From Monilinia fructicola (lineage: Eukaryota; Ascomycota; Leotiomycetes; Helotiales; Sclerotiniaceae), in contig VICG01000012.1 in the NCBI GenBank assembly GCA_008692225.1, positions 1,984,001 through 2,048,000 on the forward strand: DNA of 64,000 nt, read 5' to 3'. Positions 11,603 through 22,462 of this stretch are shown piece after piece. The notes beneath the pieces were generated by a model. It was not told the origin of the DNA, ran no database searches, and worked only from the letters and a program-made list of their open reading frames with translations. Within the stretch, counting starts at the first letter, position 1, and every line of letters starts with the position of its first letter. Position numbers and translations under genes: made by a program.

Positions 11603-14600
11603 GTAAGATGTAAGTAAGATGGAAAATATTGTATATGTAAAAAAAAAGGTGTGTGGTGTGTAAATCAGAAGAAGAGTGTTGTGTGTGCGGATGAGGATAC
11701 AGATGTTTTGAGGGGATTGATCTGATATAAATAATAGGTAGTGTGCGAATATTCCGGGCGAAAACCTTGACTCATGTCACTTGAGAACTAGAAGCTATTT
11801 ATTTGTATATGAATAAAACCATTAAGTTTAAGCTGACTAGTATATGTCATTGGCATCTTTCTAAAAAGCCTGGAAGTACTAGCTAGCAAGAGTTCACTAT
11901 TGAAACATTAGTCGCGGCGCGGGGTAGATTTTACGCATCATATGTCTATTCCAACTGGCTAACATGGACCCCTATGTGCTCTTGACAGTTGCTTTGGGGT
12001 ACTGAATAGCAGAACTAGTGCTTAACAAAGGATTTAATGCAAAAGGGTTTGTGGAGAAAGTCTAGGATGGTCTCAAGCACCAAGTCTAAAGAATATCGAA
12101 GCGGAGCAAGAGTCATTGCATTATTCCAAGATCACAACATGGCAGTATAGACTAGAATGCTATTTGGTGCACTCTTGTAAAACATTCCGTCAAGTCTTAC
12201 AGGTATCTGATCAGCCCTCTTCGCATCTCCCACCACAACTTCTTCCATTAATCATGAGATGATTCCGATTTTCAGATATCATTCATCTCATTCATCTCAT
12301 GCAGCTTATAGATACACATATATAATACATCTTCGTTTCCAAGAAAAAGTCTCCAACTGAGGCACACAAGATACATTCCTTCCAACTGTGATGGATTTCC
12401 TGAGAGTGGCAAAACCACTGAATAGCAGTCAAATCCTATCACGCAAGACTAGAATGTAACTTTTCACTATCACCAATGGCATGAAAGGTACATAGATAAG
12501 GAGATATAGAATCCTTGTGCCGATTAAGTCCGTTGTTCAATAGCGGAACTTATAACCTGAATGCCAGTGTCAAAATCTGAATGCCGAGCTTCAAGCATGA
12601 ATCGCTCACAGCACCATCTAGACACACTTCTTAACGTGTAGTTTACTCGCAGTTTTAGTTAGTGTGCGTCTTACTTTATGTTGGAGATAATCCGACCACT
12701 GGGCACAATTTACCTTGGTTGTGACATTCTTTATGCAAATTCGGCACGATACAGAAGAATTACAAGTAGATGCACCTTTTATGACTTCAAGTACTCTCTT
12801 GATTTCATAAAACTACTGCATAGAGCCGCGAGATTTTTATTTTTTGTAAATATACTTTCCCAAAGTTGTCACTGAGGACTAGCTTCCCCTGGATCGCTCG
12901 CTAAGATTTAGCGCGCTGTCATTGGCCACATGGCCGCTAAGGCTAAAAGTTTATTTGAAGCGACAGTGTATCGCGTACTAGCTAAACTGTCTCATACAGA
13001 GGTCTGACTCAAAAAAAACTTATTATTTTGTTTGAGAGCTTCTTTAACGCCACTGCAGAAATTCACTGCAACATCGATAACGTCATGATTTACCCAGTTT
13101 TGTCTTTTCTGCGATGTTGTGGAGGAATCAGCTTAGATTATAATTGTTAGGAGTACTTTCTATCAAGTCTGTGATCTCGTGAATGCAAGAAATCGGCAGC
13201 AATAATTCAAGATCTATGTAGAGCAATTAGAAATACAGCCCATAGGTATTTGCACAGCCTTCATTTCCCTGCCCTTGAACTTCAGATTGAGTGCCGAATT
13301 AGCCATTTCTATATGAACCAGACGATCCTCGCCAGTGTCACATCTCCCATCATAATTCCTACTCTAATCTCGAGTTAAAAATGTCACGTTTCTACAAACG
13401 TTCTAATGACAATCGATGATCTCTTCCTGTCCCTCGAGCTCCTTCTATTCGTATTCCCAGAATTTTTGCGATTTCGCCAGGAAAATAGTGTGTATTCTGT
13501 TAGAATGAAATTTTCATTGAGAATTCAAGCTTCAAAATATCAACACGGCATTTCAATAGTACATGGTTCAATTCACTGCCGGCTTCTTCGTGGAGTCAGT
13601 TCGGTCTGCACTAATTGTTCCTAGTGGGGATCCGGCTCGGAAAATCTTGAGAATGACTTCAGCTCTATGGCGGGGTAATAAATTTTGTCGACGAAAATGA
13701 TTATGACACTTTTTGTGGACAACAATATCTCGCATATGTCGCATGCATGGACGAAGAATTGGTCTCTTCTTTGGGGGCTCGAGGGATTGTCTACTGGAAA
13801 GCTTCCTAACTGTTTGAAGCAAAAGATTTGATTGAGTTTTATTCATGACTATTTACTTTACAACCAGATACTGGGTTGGTTTTTGGCAGGAAATATCTAC
13901 GAGTTTCTTGAAATGCTAAACTGTCTCAGACTCCAAGGACATGCAGGTCAAAGCGAAAGGCCTCAGGCCTACATGACACATCAGACGATATCCTTGAAGC
14001 TATGAGAGAACAGAGGGTATAAATTTCCTGGTCATAGAATTATGGATAGCTTCTCTAATGTGAAGAGGTAGTGTCACTAAGTTTTTGAGTAGCCCATGAT
14101 GAGTTTTGGCATACTTCCCCAAGCTTTGGTGACTGGGAGGCATACCAGTTGGGAGAACAGCCATGACCATTGGAATAGTAAGGTACTTTCTGACTCCAGG
14201 GCACAAATCTGTTCGTGTTCGCGAATATCGGCATTCCTGTATTAACATAGTGACTCATTAATTCATTGAGTATTCATAGATACCTGAGTGCATCATTCGA
14301 CACCCACATTTGCGAAACAAACCAATTCATTAACTAATTCACTACGTTGGTTGAGAAATGAGCTTGTTCGCAAATACACCCAGTTTATATAAAAATGAAG
14401 GCTTGTTTGATTCTAATGATTCAATTTAATAGCCTGACCTAATAGCTTGATCTGATGACCTAATTCAATCTTATTGACGCTGTTTGCCTCATTGATTCTA
14501 TTAACTTTATGAATGCTATAAATTTTGTGAAAGCTAGATTTCAATAAGATTAATGACATTGACGAAGTTAATGGCTTCAGCAAGACCAAATCAGGCTATT

Positions 14601-16538
14601 GGATTAAGCTAACAAGGTATGGAAATTAAATGAATCTTTCAATTTTTAGTTCATTTGTGAAGAACCTTGTTTGTTATTTACTTATACACAACCTTAGGTC
14701 ATACCAAATTCCAGTGCATTACAATCCTCTTCCCTGAAAAAGGGCAAAAGTATGAGTATAACCCACTGATATAGAATCTTCATTAGGGTGCGCAACAGGA
14801 ATCCGCGGGGCGGATTTTCATCTAAACAAGTTATCTGTAAAGAATCCAACCCGTAGATCGGATTATTCGAAATCTTAACGGGGCCCCGCGAAGCAAATTT
14901 AGATAACATACGAGGATCGGTTAACCTGCGAGGATCGGTTACTCTACAGATGATCCGTCGACCCGCGGATTATCTGCAAATTATCTACAGATAGCCCACT
15001 AATTAACGGATTACCTATAAATCAATAAATCCTTATAATTCTTCCTTAATCTACAGGTTAAATTGAAATCTTAACTAATAATCCGCTAATTGAATTAAAT
15101 ATTCAATGGGTAACTCACAGATTGGAATATCCAACCCGCCGTATATTCCAGATTATTCTTGTGTAGTCTAACCTTTATTATACAAGTGATCCAGGGGTAG
15201 TTTGATCAATAAGACCTACAATAATATTCTTTGATTTGCCTCTGCGTCATTGTCGCCAGCAGAATAAAAGTGAAGATATACTTATTCTAGAATTGCAGGT
15301 CGTACCCATTTCTTGCCTTGGATTCAGGGGTCGACTGTATTGGCGAATGCTTAAATTCGCGTAATGATACCCCGGAATAAATCTCTTAACCGCTGGGCTG
15401 GCACAATGGGAAAACCTATAAGCTATTTATCTTTATGATTGTAAGGATTATCAAGGAGTGTATTTCTGTTTGTTGCAACGAGGTTGATTCATTGCACTTC
15501 ACATATTGTAATCGTCGATCAGACTCTTGGTATTGACTTGAGCATCCTTTACAGGTGTAGGACTCCCTGGTATTATGAATTTGCCTCTCGGTAGCTGTGC
15601 GATTAAGTCCATCTTCAAGGAGTGAGCTATTCCCGAGAGATCCCTCAAGTATTCATCGAGTATTGTGAATTTCAGTTCAGGATTTAGCCTTTGTCAGAGA
15701 TTTTTTCTTGACTTCTGCAGGTATTTTTCAGATAATTATCAATCATACACCAACTAAAGACTTACAGCTTGAAACATCGTGGAAGTATTTGGACATTGCA
15801 ACCTTTGATAAGTATCTGATCGAGTCATAAGTTATGCTGTAAGATAATGAGCAAATTTTGCAAGCAGTAAATACTATTCGGAGTGGTACTATCTTGAGTA
15901 GCGAATGTTCAGGTTATAAGATGACCTGTTTGCACAAATTGATTGGGACATTCACTTCTGATCTGTATTCTCCAGGGCTTGTTAATGAATACTGCATGAG
16001 GCATCATTGAATGAATTACACTAGACGAAAAACGTGATGCAATGATCATCGGGTATGGAACGACGGAAATACTCGAGATAGTCAAAGATTCACGATTTGT
16101 GCTCTGAATCATGGATATAGTGATAATGTCATCAATTATACATAGCTCCTACTACAATTGCGGTGTCATTTATGTTCTATGAGGCGTAAAATGTTATACG
16201 AAAGATTGAGATTTCAAGCATGTTGACTGGCTCTCTAGCCCACCATCAATGATAGCACCTACAGGATACATTTCGTTATTACATATTTACTTTTTCACAG
16301 TAGGCATAAGTTTTCACCCAATCGACGATGAAGAAGAGACTGCGGAAATTTCATTGTATTTACTTGACATTCACTTAAGTCTCCAACCCTGTTAGATCTT
16401 CAGGGCATACCCTTCGAGCATAAAACTTTCAACTCCCAACCATCCCATTCCTCCTTGTGTCACAAACCAAGTAGCCATTTGCATATCATGTGAATCTAGT
16501 CAACCAGAAACCATCTACTTCTAACTGTATGCCCATAT
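11603..16538. other. AT-rich gene-poor region
   Basis: Almost 5 kb without a supportable gene. All open frames are short and unlike known families. Points of structure: a short transposon-end-like stretch rich in palindromes near 12880-13010, an imperfect inverted repeat near 14425-14615, and an island of repeated GGAT/GGATTA words at 14800-15110. The composition fits old repeat DNA altered by point mutation. Confidence 0.6.
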
Positions 16539-17195
16539 TCATTCCCAAACTTCTGATTCCGTATCACTTCCTGAGTGTGTATCATTTTCTTGGTTTGAAT
16601 ACCCTGGCAGCGGTGTATCAGCCCTCCGAATTTGATCCAAGAGCAACCGAGGATCTTCAACACCATAATCTCCTCTTGCCAGTGTTGAAGAGCAACGCGT
16701 GGTCAAATCCCCTCGAGCACTTTGGGGAGTAATATCGTCATCAGCTCTGTTTGAGCTTTGTTGTGGATCATATTGCTCGTTGACGACCATCCCGCCCAGA
16801 ATCTCGATAACAGAGTTGATTCTAAAGCTGACATCTCCTTCTGTTTCAAAGAGTTCTACTGGCATGAGTAGGCTCTCATTGACGAGATCTCTGTGATTGC
16901 CCTCTATTTGGGGATTGAAGATTTCGGTCACGGCACTCGAAGTCTGAGATCCTTGATCAACATTGTCCTGGAGGTCACAATCTGCTGCGATTTCGTATAC
17001 GCTCTCGGTAATTGACAGGTCGCCGATCATGAAGGTTCGGACAGAGTACAATGAAATCCGGTTGATATCTGATACATGAACTGGGGGCTCGACGTATGAA
17101 AGTCTAAATTCAACGGTCGGGGAGTATGATGGCAGAGGCGTTGAAGGTCCTCTCGCTTCACCAGGCAAGGCCAACAAAGTTGCTTGGTGAAACAT
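16539..17195 (-). CDS. Possible hypothetical protein (218 aa)
   Basis: Single frame with ATG at 17195. The product is acidic, without signal peptide or clear membrane span. It contains two similar Pro-rich words (TPLPSYSP near residue 20 and TPLPGYSN near residue 195) flanking a central part with alternating hydrophobic residues (VEFRLSYVEPP, then ISLYSVRTFMIGDLSI). The tail is acidic and Ser-rich. A TTGCAG just upstream of the ATG could instead be an acceptor, making this the last exon of a longer gene. I recognise no family. It lies in an AT-rich region, so it may be a lineage-specific gene or a remnant. Confidence 0.35.
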   Translation of the reverse strand: MFHQATLLALPGEARGPSTPLPSYSPTVEFRLSYVEPPVHVSDINRISLYSVRTFMIGDLSITESVYEIAADCDLQDNVDQGSQTSSAVTEIFNPQIEGNHRDLVNESLLMPVELFETEGDVSFRINSVIEILGGMVVNEQYDPQQSSNRADDDITPQSARGDLTTRCSSTLARGDYGVEDPRLLLDQIRRADTPLPGYSNQENDTHSGSDTESEVWE

Positions 17196-17219
17196 CCTGC
17201 AACAGTAGTGACAACTCAA

Positions 17220-18204
17220 GTATATTAAAAATAGCCTTTGAAGTTGAAAAGGTATTGGTCTTCTTATGGCAAGCTGCGTTGTTCGTCGTGTCTCTTGAGT
17301 TTCCTGTTATTTTTGTATAATTTCACGAAGAAGGAAGAATATTCCCAGTTGCGAAAAGGAAATCATAAGAATAAGAATTAGATGGACGGAGCAAACTAAA
17401 CATCGTCATGTATTATAAATTATCTGGTGCTTGAGTCAGTTTATTAGACAAGACTCTAGCCGCAGATCAATAGATTTTTAGATTCTACTAATAGAATTAT
17501 ATATGAGATATTTATAATTTTCAATTTTCTATTGATTATAAATTGATTTAAAGATCTTACAAAAGTTTATAAATTATTTTTAATTGTTTTTAACCAAAAA
17601 AATTTCCAATTTGTATGTGATTTATAAATTAAATCTAAAACTAGAAATCTTAATCTTTTATAATCCTTCGTTACTCTTTATAAAAATCGAAAAAAATTAA
17701 GATTTTCAAAATGTATCAATAACTATATAAAAAGACCTTGTTTTAAATTTCAAAAATATATGTTTACTTTTTTGTAAAGTTATTGATACGTTAAAATGGC
17801 TGTTTTTGGTGTGCAAGGCTGGCCAAAGGAGGGGGTGGCGAAAAGTAGGGTAGGCGACTTAGCTCGACTCTAGTCTCCTAAAAAATTAAGCGAGGGACCG
17901 CTTGAAGCTAATTTTGAGGTTGCGTAAGGAACAAAGGGGAGAAAAGACTCTTTGCCCGCTTGAAGATGATTCTATAATTCTATTTTGCAGAGATATATTC
18001 AACAGAAATATTAAACATTCTTGTTCTGTTCTAGCTAATGAGGACCTGCGAGTTCTGGATGGTTGTTTCTTGATCATGTAATACGAATGTTCTCTGGATG
18101 CACGCTACTGAAACTTCTGGGTGCTATTTAATATTTCAGCTAAGATGCTTGAATCGGGCCAAATGATGCTAAATATCTTGGAGGGGGGAGTGGGGAGTGA
18201 AATA
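17220..18204. other. AT-rich spacer
   Basis: Very AT-rich (especially 17400-17800) with no supportable gene. A 63-codon minus-strand frame at 17886-18077 has no recognisable features. Confidence 0.5.
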
Positions 18205-18944
18205 TCAATTCATAATGTGATGAAAATTTGAATTGATTTGTACCAGAGTAGACCACATGCATAAAATCAAAGTGCTCATATGGGAGAAGTAGCTCTCACT
18301 GAGATGTAAAGCTGCATTCAATTTATCAATCAACTGTTTTCTCAAGAGTGTATGCAAGAGATTTACTTTTATCTGGTGACCATTGACAATACCAGGAATG
18401 AAGAGCCAGTTACTCCGAGACATCTGAGTTCCAAGAGCGCGCATAGTTAAGCCTTGTTCTTCTCCATCCTGGGACTCGTATCGGTATAGTATTTCGGCGT
18501 CTTTCTTGACAAATGCCAACTGAGATTGTAAGCCGCCAGTTTATCCATCCTTTTCAGAGTTATATTGTTCGCTCGGATATCTTGTTAATGGCCAAGAATC
18601 AATCAACAAAAGAAGATAAGATCCCTATGAGAAAAATCAGCATGTAACTAATCCTCGCAAATTCGGGCGAAGAACTGACATCTATACCGCATTCCCATAA
18701 CATACCTGCAAGTAATTTGTTCGCCCTAATAAATGTTATGATGAGAATTTGGATGAATCTAACATTTTTCATAATGCTCATATTCCCTGTATTTGAGCAT
18801 TTGACGCCATAGTGGAATCCCGGTTTCGAGGAAGATTTGAGACTTTAGCTCTCCAATGGTGAGAGATGCGTGCACAGGAAACTTCATCATCACTGTGGGA
18901 GTATCAATCGATAGATCAAAAGAAGTGGAGGATGGATTGTCCAT
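18205..18944 (-). CDS. Possible small ubiquitin-like domain protein
   Basis: Proposed minus-strand exons: 18944-18764, 18725-18706 and 18519-18205 (171 residues). Reading phase is kept at both junctions (T|GG giving Trp, then CAG|TTG). The ATG has a good context (CAATGG). Residues 9-45 read like a ubiquitin-like fold: a strand ending MKFPVHASL, the helix signature TIGELKSQI, then TGIPLWRQMLKY, the position of the hydrophobic-patch strand in ubiquitin. Weak points: the first intron is only 38 nt with donor GTTAGA, and the glycine after the LKY strand and the usual end strand are not obvious. The last exon may also be spliced at GTAAAT, which would end the protein about 50 residues earlier. It is either a short functional Ubl protein or a decaying copy related to the Ubl gene at 22.5-24.1 kb. 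Confidence 0.4.
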
Positions 18945-20196
18945 TGTTTCAATATTGGGAAGCAACGTTTTGCTAAGCTGACCCGGGTTGAGGTTTTTGA
19001 TCTCACCAAAGCTTGGATATTTCTTACTTTGAATACTTACAGCCGTGTCGTTCCACTTCTAGCATTATAAGATGATCATCTATCTCGGACCCTACAACTA
19101 ACTTCTGGAGCATATTGGAAGTACAGATTAATTACATCTTGATTCGAGATTGACCTATTTGGAACTTTACTACTCTAGATGACGGAGAGTCAAACGTTCA
19201 GTAAATAAGTATTTCTAGAAACAAGATCACGAAAAAGGACATGATTAAAGATTCTGAAACAAGAAAACAAGAAAACAATGAAACCGATCCGAAATCTCTT
19301 CTCTTCCAACCAACCAACCACCTTAATCAATCTCCTACGTTCTTCAAATACCCTCATTGACAAAGTCATGCAACGCCTATGTTCTATACACAGATAACTC
19401 AGCCCCCTTCAGAAATGAAACGAAAATGCAACCGGAAGAACAATTGCTACTTCTTTTTACACCATTCCCATGGGTTTACACAACATTGGACTCTTGAAAT
19501 CGTATTATGAAATGGAAAAACTTGAACTTACACAAAGCAAATAAATCAATAACGATTTGTTAGTACTGACTTGGTTAGTTAAAGTGTAAGTACTTGATCC
19601 TCTTGTTGTTATCATCGTTGTATTCTCTATATAATATATGGAATGAAGGACGACTTTATAAACGTCCTCGAGGTTCTGGTACGCCTACTACGAATACACA
19701 AATCATTCGTACAGCAACATGAAGTATCACATGATCCATGTCGCGACATAACCCTTTCAGAAAACTCTCCAAAGCTTCAAAGTTATCAGCATCGAAAGGT
19801 AAAAAAAGGGGGTCCCATTGATCCACCGAGAGGGATATGGGATTCCACCCAAATCTCAACCTATCAATACTATCCTAAACGAACAATCTCAAGCCTCACT
19901 AGAAATACAAATCCCGCTACTTCCAGCTCTACATCTGTGCTTGAGAGCGCGTATGTATCTAGGGAGGGGGAAAGCAAAACCAGCTCCAAAGAGCATGTGG
20001 ATAATTCAAAATTTCCCCCGTTCATCTGATTCGGTTTTGAAGCTCCCAATTCAAGGTGTATGGGAAGCGCAACTCACATGCCAACGTCAGGGAATGCGCC
20101 CAACACCAAGAAGATTATCGAATCTCTCAAGCGAAGCTTGCCAGTCTCCAAAGTGATAGACAATGCTCGACAAAGAAGATGCTGCTACGGAATTAA
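18945..20196. other. Spacer between Ubl sequences
   Basis: No gene supported. Plus-strand frames at 19643-20156 have the look of antisense shadows. Confidence 0.5.
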
Positions 20197-20455
20197 TCAC
20201 CCATGGAACACGATATGAGCCGAATTTCTTGACGGGGGAGCTATCCTCACGTCCGAAAGTGCAGTCTGTGTATGCATATTGTGTATGCGGCCTGCAAACA
20301 TAAGGTGGTGATCATCAAGGATAAGAGAAGTAACACTGTAGAACTTTTCCCTCAGTGCATCTGCAGGACAATCGACAGATACTCTGAGTGGAAAGCAAGC
20401 CTGAGTATAAGAACCTCTCCACCATGATATGGTGTACCAATACACCGAACCAACC
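20085..20455 (-). pseudogene. Broken ubiquitin-like domain fragment
   Basis: Minus-strand translation from about 20400 to 20204 matches most of a ubiquitin-like fold in order: strand FPLRVSVDC, helix PADALREKFYSV, then LMFAGR (equivalent to the LIFAGK strand of ubiquitin), a TALSDVRI turn (compare TLSDYNI) and the last strand SAHIVF. The frame ends at 20197-20199, but the frame shifted by one nucleotide stays open for a further 38 codons, suggesting a frameshift near 20205. The first ubiquitin strand and any 5' exon are missing. An acceptor-like CTCAG precedes the fragment at 20401, and a dispersed repeat begins at 20461. It is therefore most likely a truncated, frameshifted gene copy. Confidence 0.45.
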
Positions 20456-20460
20456 AACCC

Positions 20461-20788
20461 CTACAGAACCGCTATCTTGGCTATATACTGTAATCATATA
20501 GAATCCTTCTAACCCCTGATATAAAATATACTTTCCAAATGTAGGAAGACGGACTTTCAAGTATCTATATCGGAAAATCCTCTTACAATACGATATCAGC
20601 TTCAAAATACTAATATATTAGTTTTAATTCCATTTTAACCTCTAATTTTATTCAACTTTAACATTATCAACTTAATCTTGAAAATAACAGTAAACTCTCT
20701 TTCATCATCATTAAAAGTTATTCCAATGATTTTATCATTTTGTTTCGCAAAAGGAAATTGCTTTTTCCACTTCGTCCCCCCCCCCCCC
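20461..20788 (+). repeat. Dispersed AT-rich repeat, copy A
   Basis: Clear similarity over about 330 bp to 36087-36455. Shared landmarks in order are: CTAC(A/G)GAACC, TATA(G/C)AGAATCCTTCTAAC, a TTATTCAACTTTAACAT word followed by TATCAACTT or CATCAACTT, a GCTTTTTC(C/T)ACTT word, and a terminal poly-C run (13 C here). Differences are rich in C/T and A/G changes and small indels, as expected of an old repeat altered by RIP. No coding capacity. Confidence 0.7.
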
Positions 20789-22462
20789 TATTCTACTGCT
20801 TTTCATCCTAAAGTATTGAGCATTTCAAATCCTACATAGCTTTCATACTGACAATAACAACGTCATCGATGATGATATTAATATTCATAAGCTTGTAATA
20901 TATCTAGATACATTGGGATAAGCTAAGCTTAATATATATATAGCATCATGTCACATGCAAATGCCATGATCGTGATCCTACAGGGAACGTCCTCGGGACG
21001 ACGCCAACCGCATTTCGCACTCCCCATTTCATGCGCGGAGATGTCGTCACGGGGTTGCTCCAAACGGCAACCAGAACAGCGGAAAGATGCTCACCCATCC
21101 CACCCTAGTCGACGACCATGGCCCGCAAAAACATCCCTCCATCGCCCCCAGCGAACAGAACGGAACAATCCACCGAAACTATCCCACAGCCACGCCCCAA
21201 TTGCATCCATGACCACGCACCACACACCACACACCACACACCACACCCTCACATCACCCCCGATGTAATAACACCAGAAGCTCACCTCCACACCCCCAAC
21301 CCCCAGGCCAACATTCCAGGCAAAACACCATCAAAAAAGACAGCAAGACGCCTGACCCCCTCGCTCGCCCGCACGCGTCGAGAAATCGCAGATGAGCGCG
21401 ACCCCCCTTCAGTTTCCCCCGGTTTCCCTGTAGCAGGTGCGCATCGATATCTGCGGGTCTGTTTCTAGCCATGTGGTGGCTGTATATCTATCTGCACGTG
21501 ATACGACACATGGATTTCGCAATACAGTATAGTATAGTATAGTATAGTACAATACAGCATAGGATAGGATAGGATAGGATAGGATAGGATAGGATAGGAC
21601 AGGATAGGATAGAAGAGGAGACAACGAAATTCCCCACCCATTTCCCCACGATACACCCAAGAATCAAAAGGTCAGAACGAAGCCCCAGGACGGACGTCTC
21701 TCAAAGGGGCGGGGAGCCGGGAGCTGAACGTCGGGTTCACGATGGGCTTCGTTTGTTGGTGGTTAGTTGGTTAGTTTGAAAGCGATGGGCGCGTGGGCGG
21801 ATGGGTTCTTAGATGGGCTTTGAGTTGTATTTTGGGAGTTCGCGATCGCGATGGCGATGGCGATGGCGATGATGACGGTGGGGGTGGGGGCTTTGTTTGC
21901 GGGGAGGATGGGGCAACGGGGTTGCGGTGTAATGGAGCGTGAGGCGGGGAGAGGGTGAGCTGTAAAGTTTCGGGGAATCGACGCTTGGGAGCGGCTTGAT
22001 GGTTTGGGGTTTCTTCTCATTTATTGTTCTGGGGGTGGTTATCAGGGGTTGGGCTGTGCTGGATGATAAGGTTATGGATATTGTCCTTCTCCCTTCTCCC
22101 TTCTCCCTTCCCCTTCTCCCTTCTCCCTTCCCCTTCTCCCTTCTTTGCCAGAATTACATATCGAAACACGAATACTGAGCTCTCATGTGTCTATGTCTGT
22201 CTAGATAGGGAAATCATGTATCGCCAATCACTCTAGGTTGATTCACCAAAGAAAGCGGCGATCGTGATAGTTTGCATTAGCTAATTGCTGAGGTGAAGCC
22301 ACATGACGCAGGTGAAAGATTTGCCGCCGAACACCCCTACCGGGCGTGTTGCACGGTTCCCAAAAATATCCCGACGTCGCGTCGTCTTTCATGAAATCTA
22401 AAGGTCTCATCCGCAGGGACGATTAGCGACCCGAAGATTTCTGGCCTGCGCCTCCAGTTCCC
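20789..22462. repeat. Spacer with dense microsatellites
   Basis: No gene supported. It contains a CCACACA run (21212-21250), an AGTAT run passing into an AGGAT run (21522-21612), a GCGATG run (21845-21876) and a CTTCTCCC run (22084-22142). Two long open frames here merely translate the repeats. Confidence 0.6.

Noticed and set aside
19040..19090. DDHLIM-like word resembling the DDHHLMFAGR segment of the Ubl fragment
   Set aside because: Only a few residues match and the following frame does not continue into a Ubl fold.
21409..21660. Frame with repeated LSYPI units
   Set aside because: Translation of the AGGAT pentamer run.
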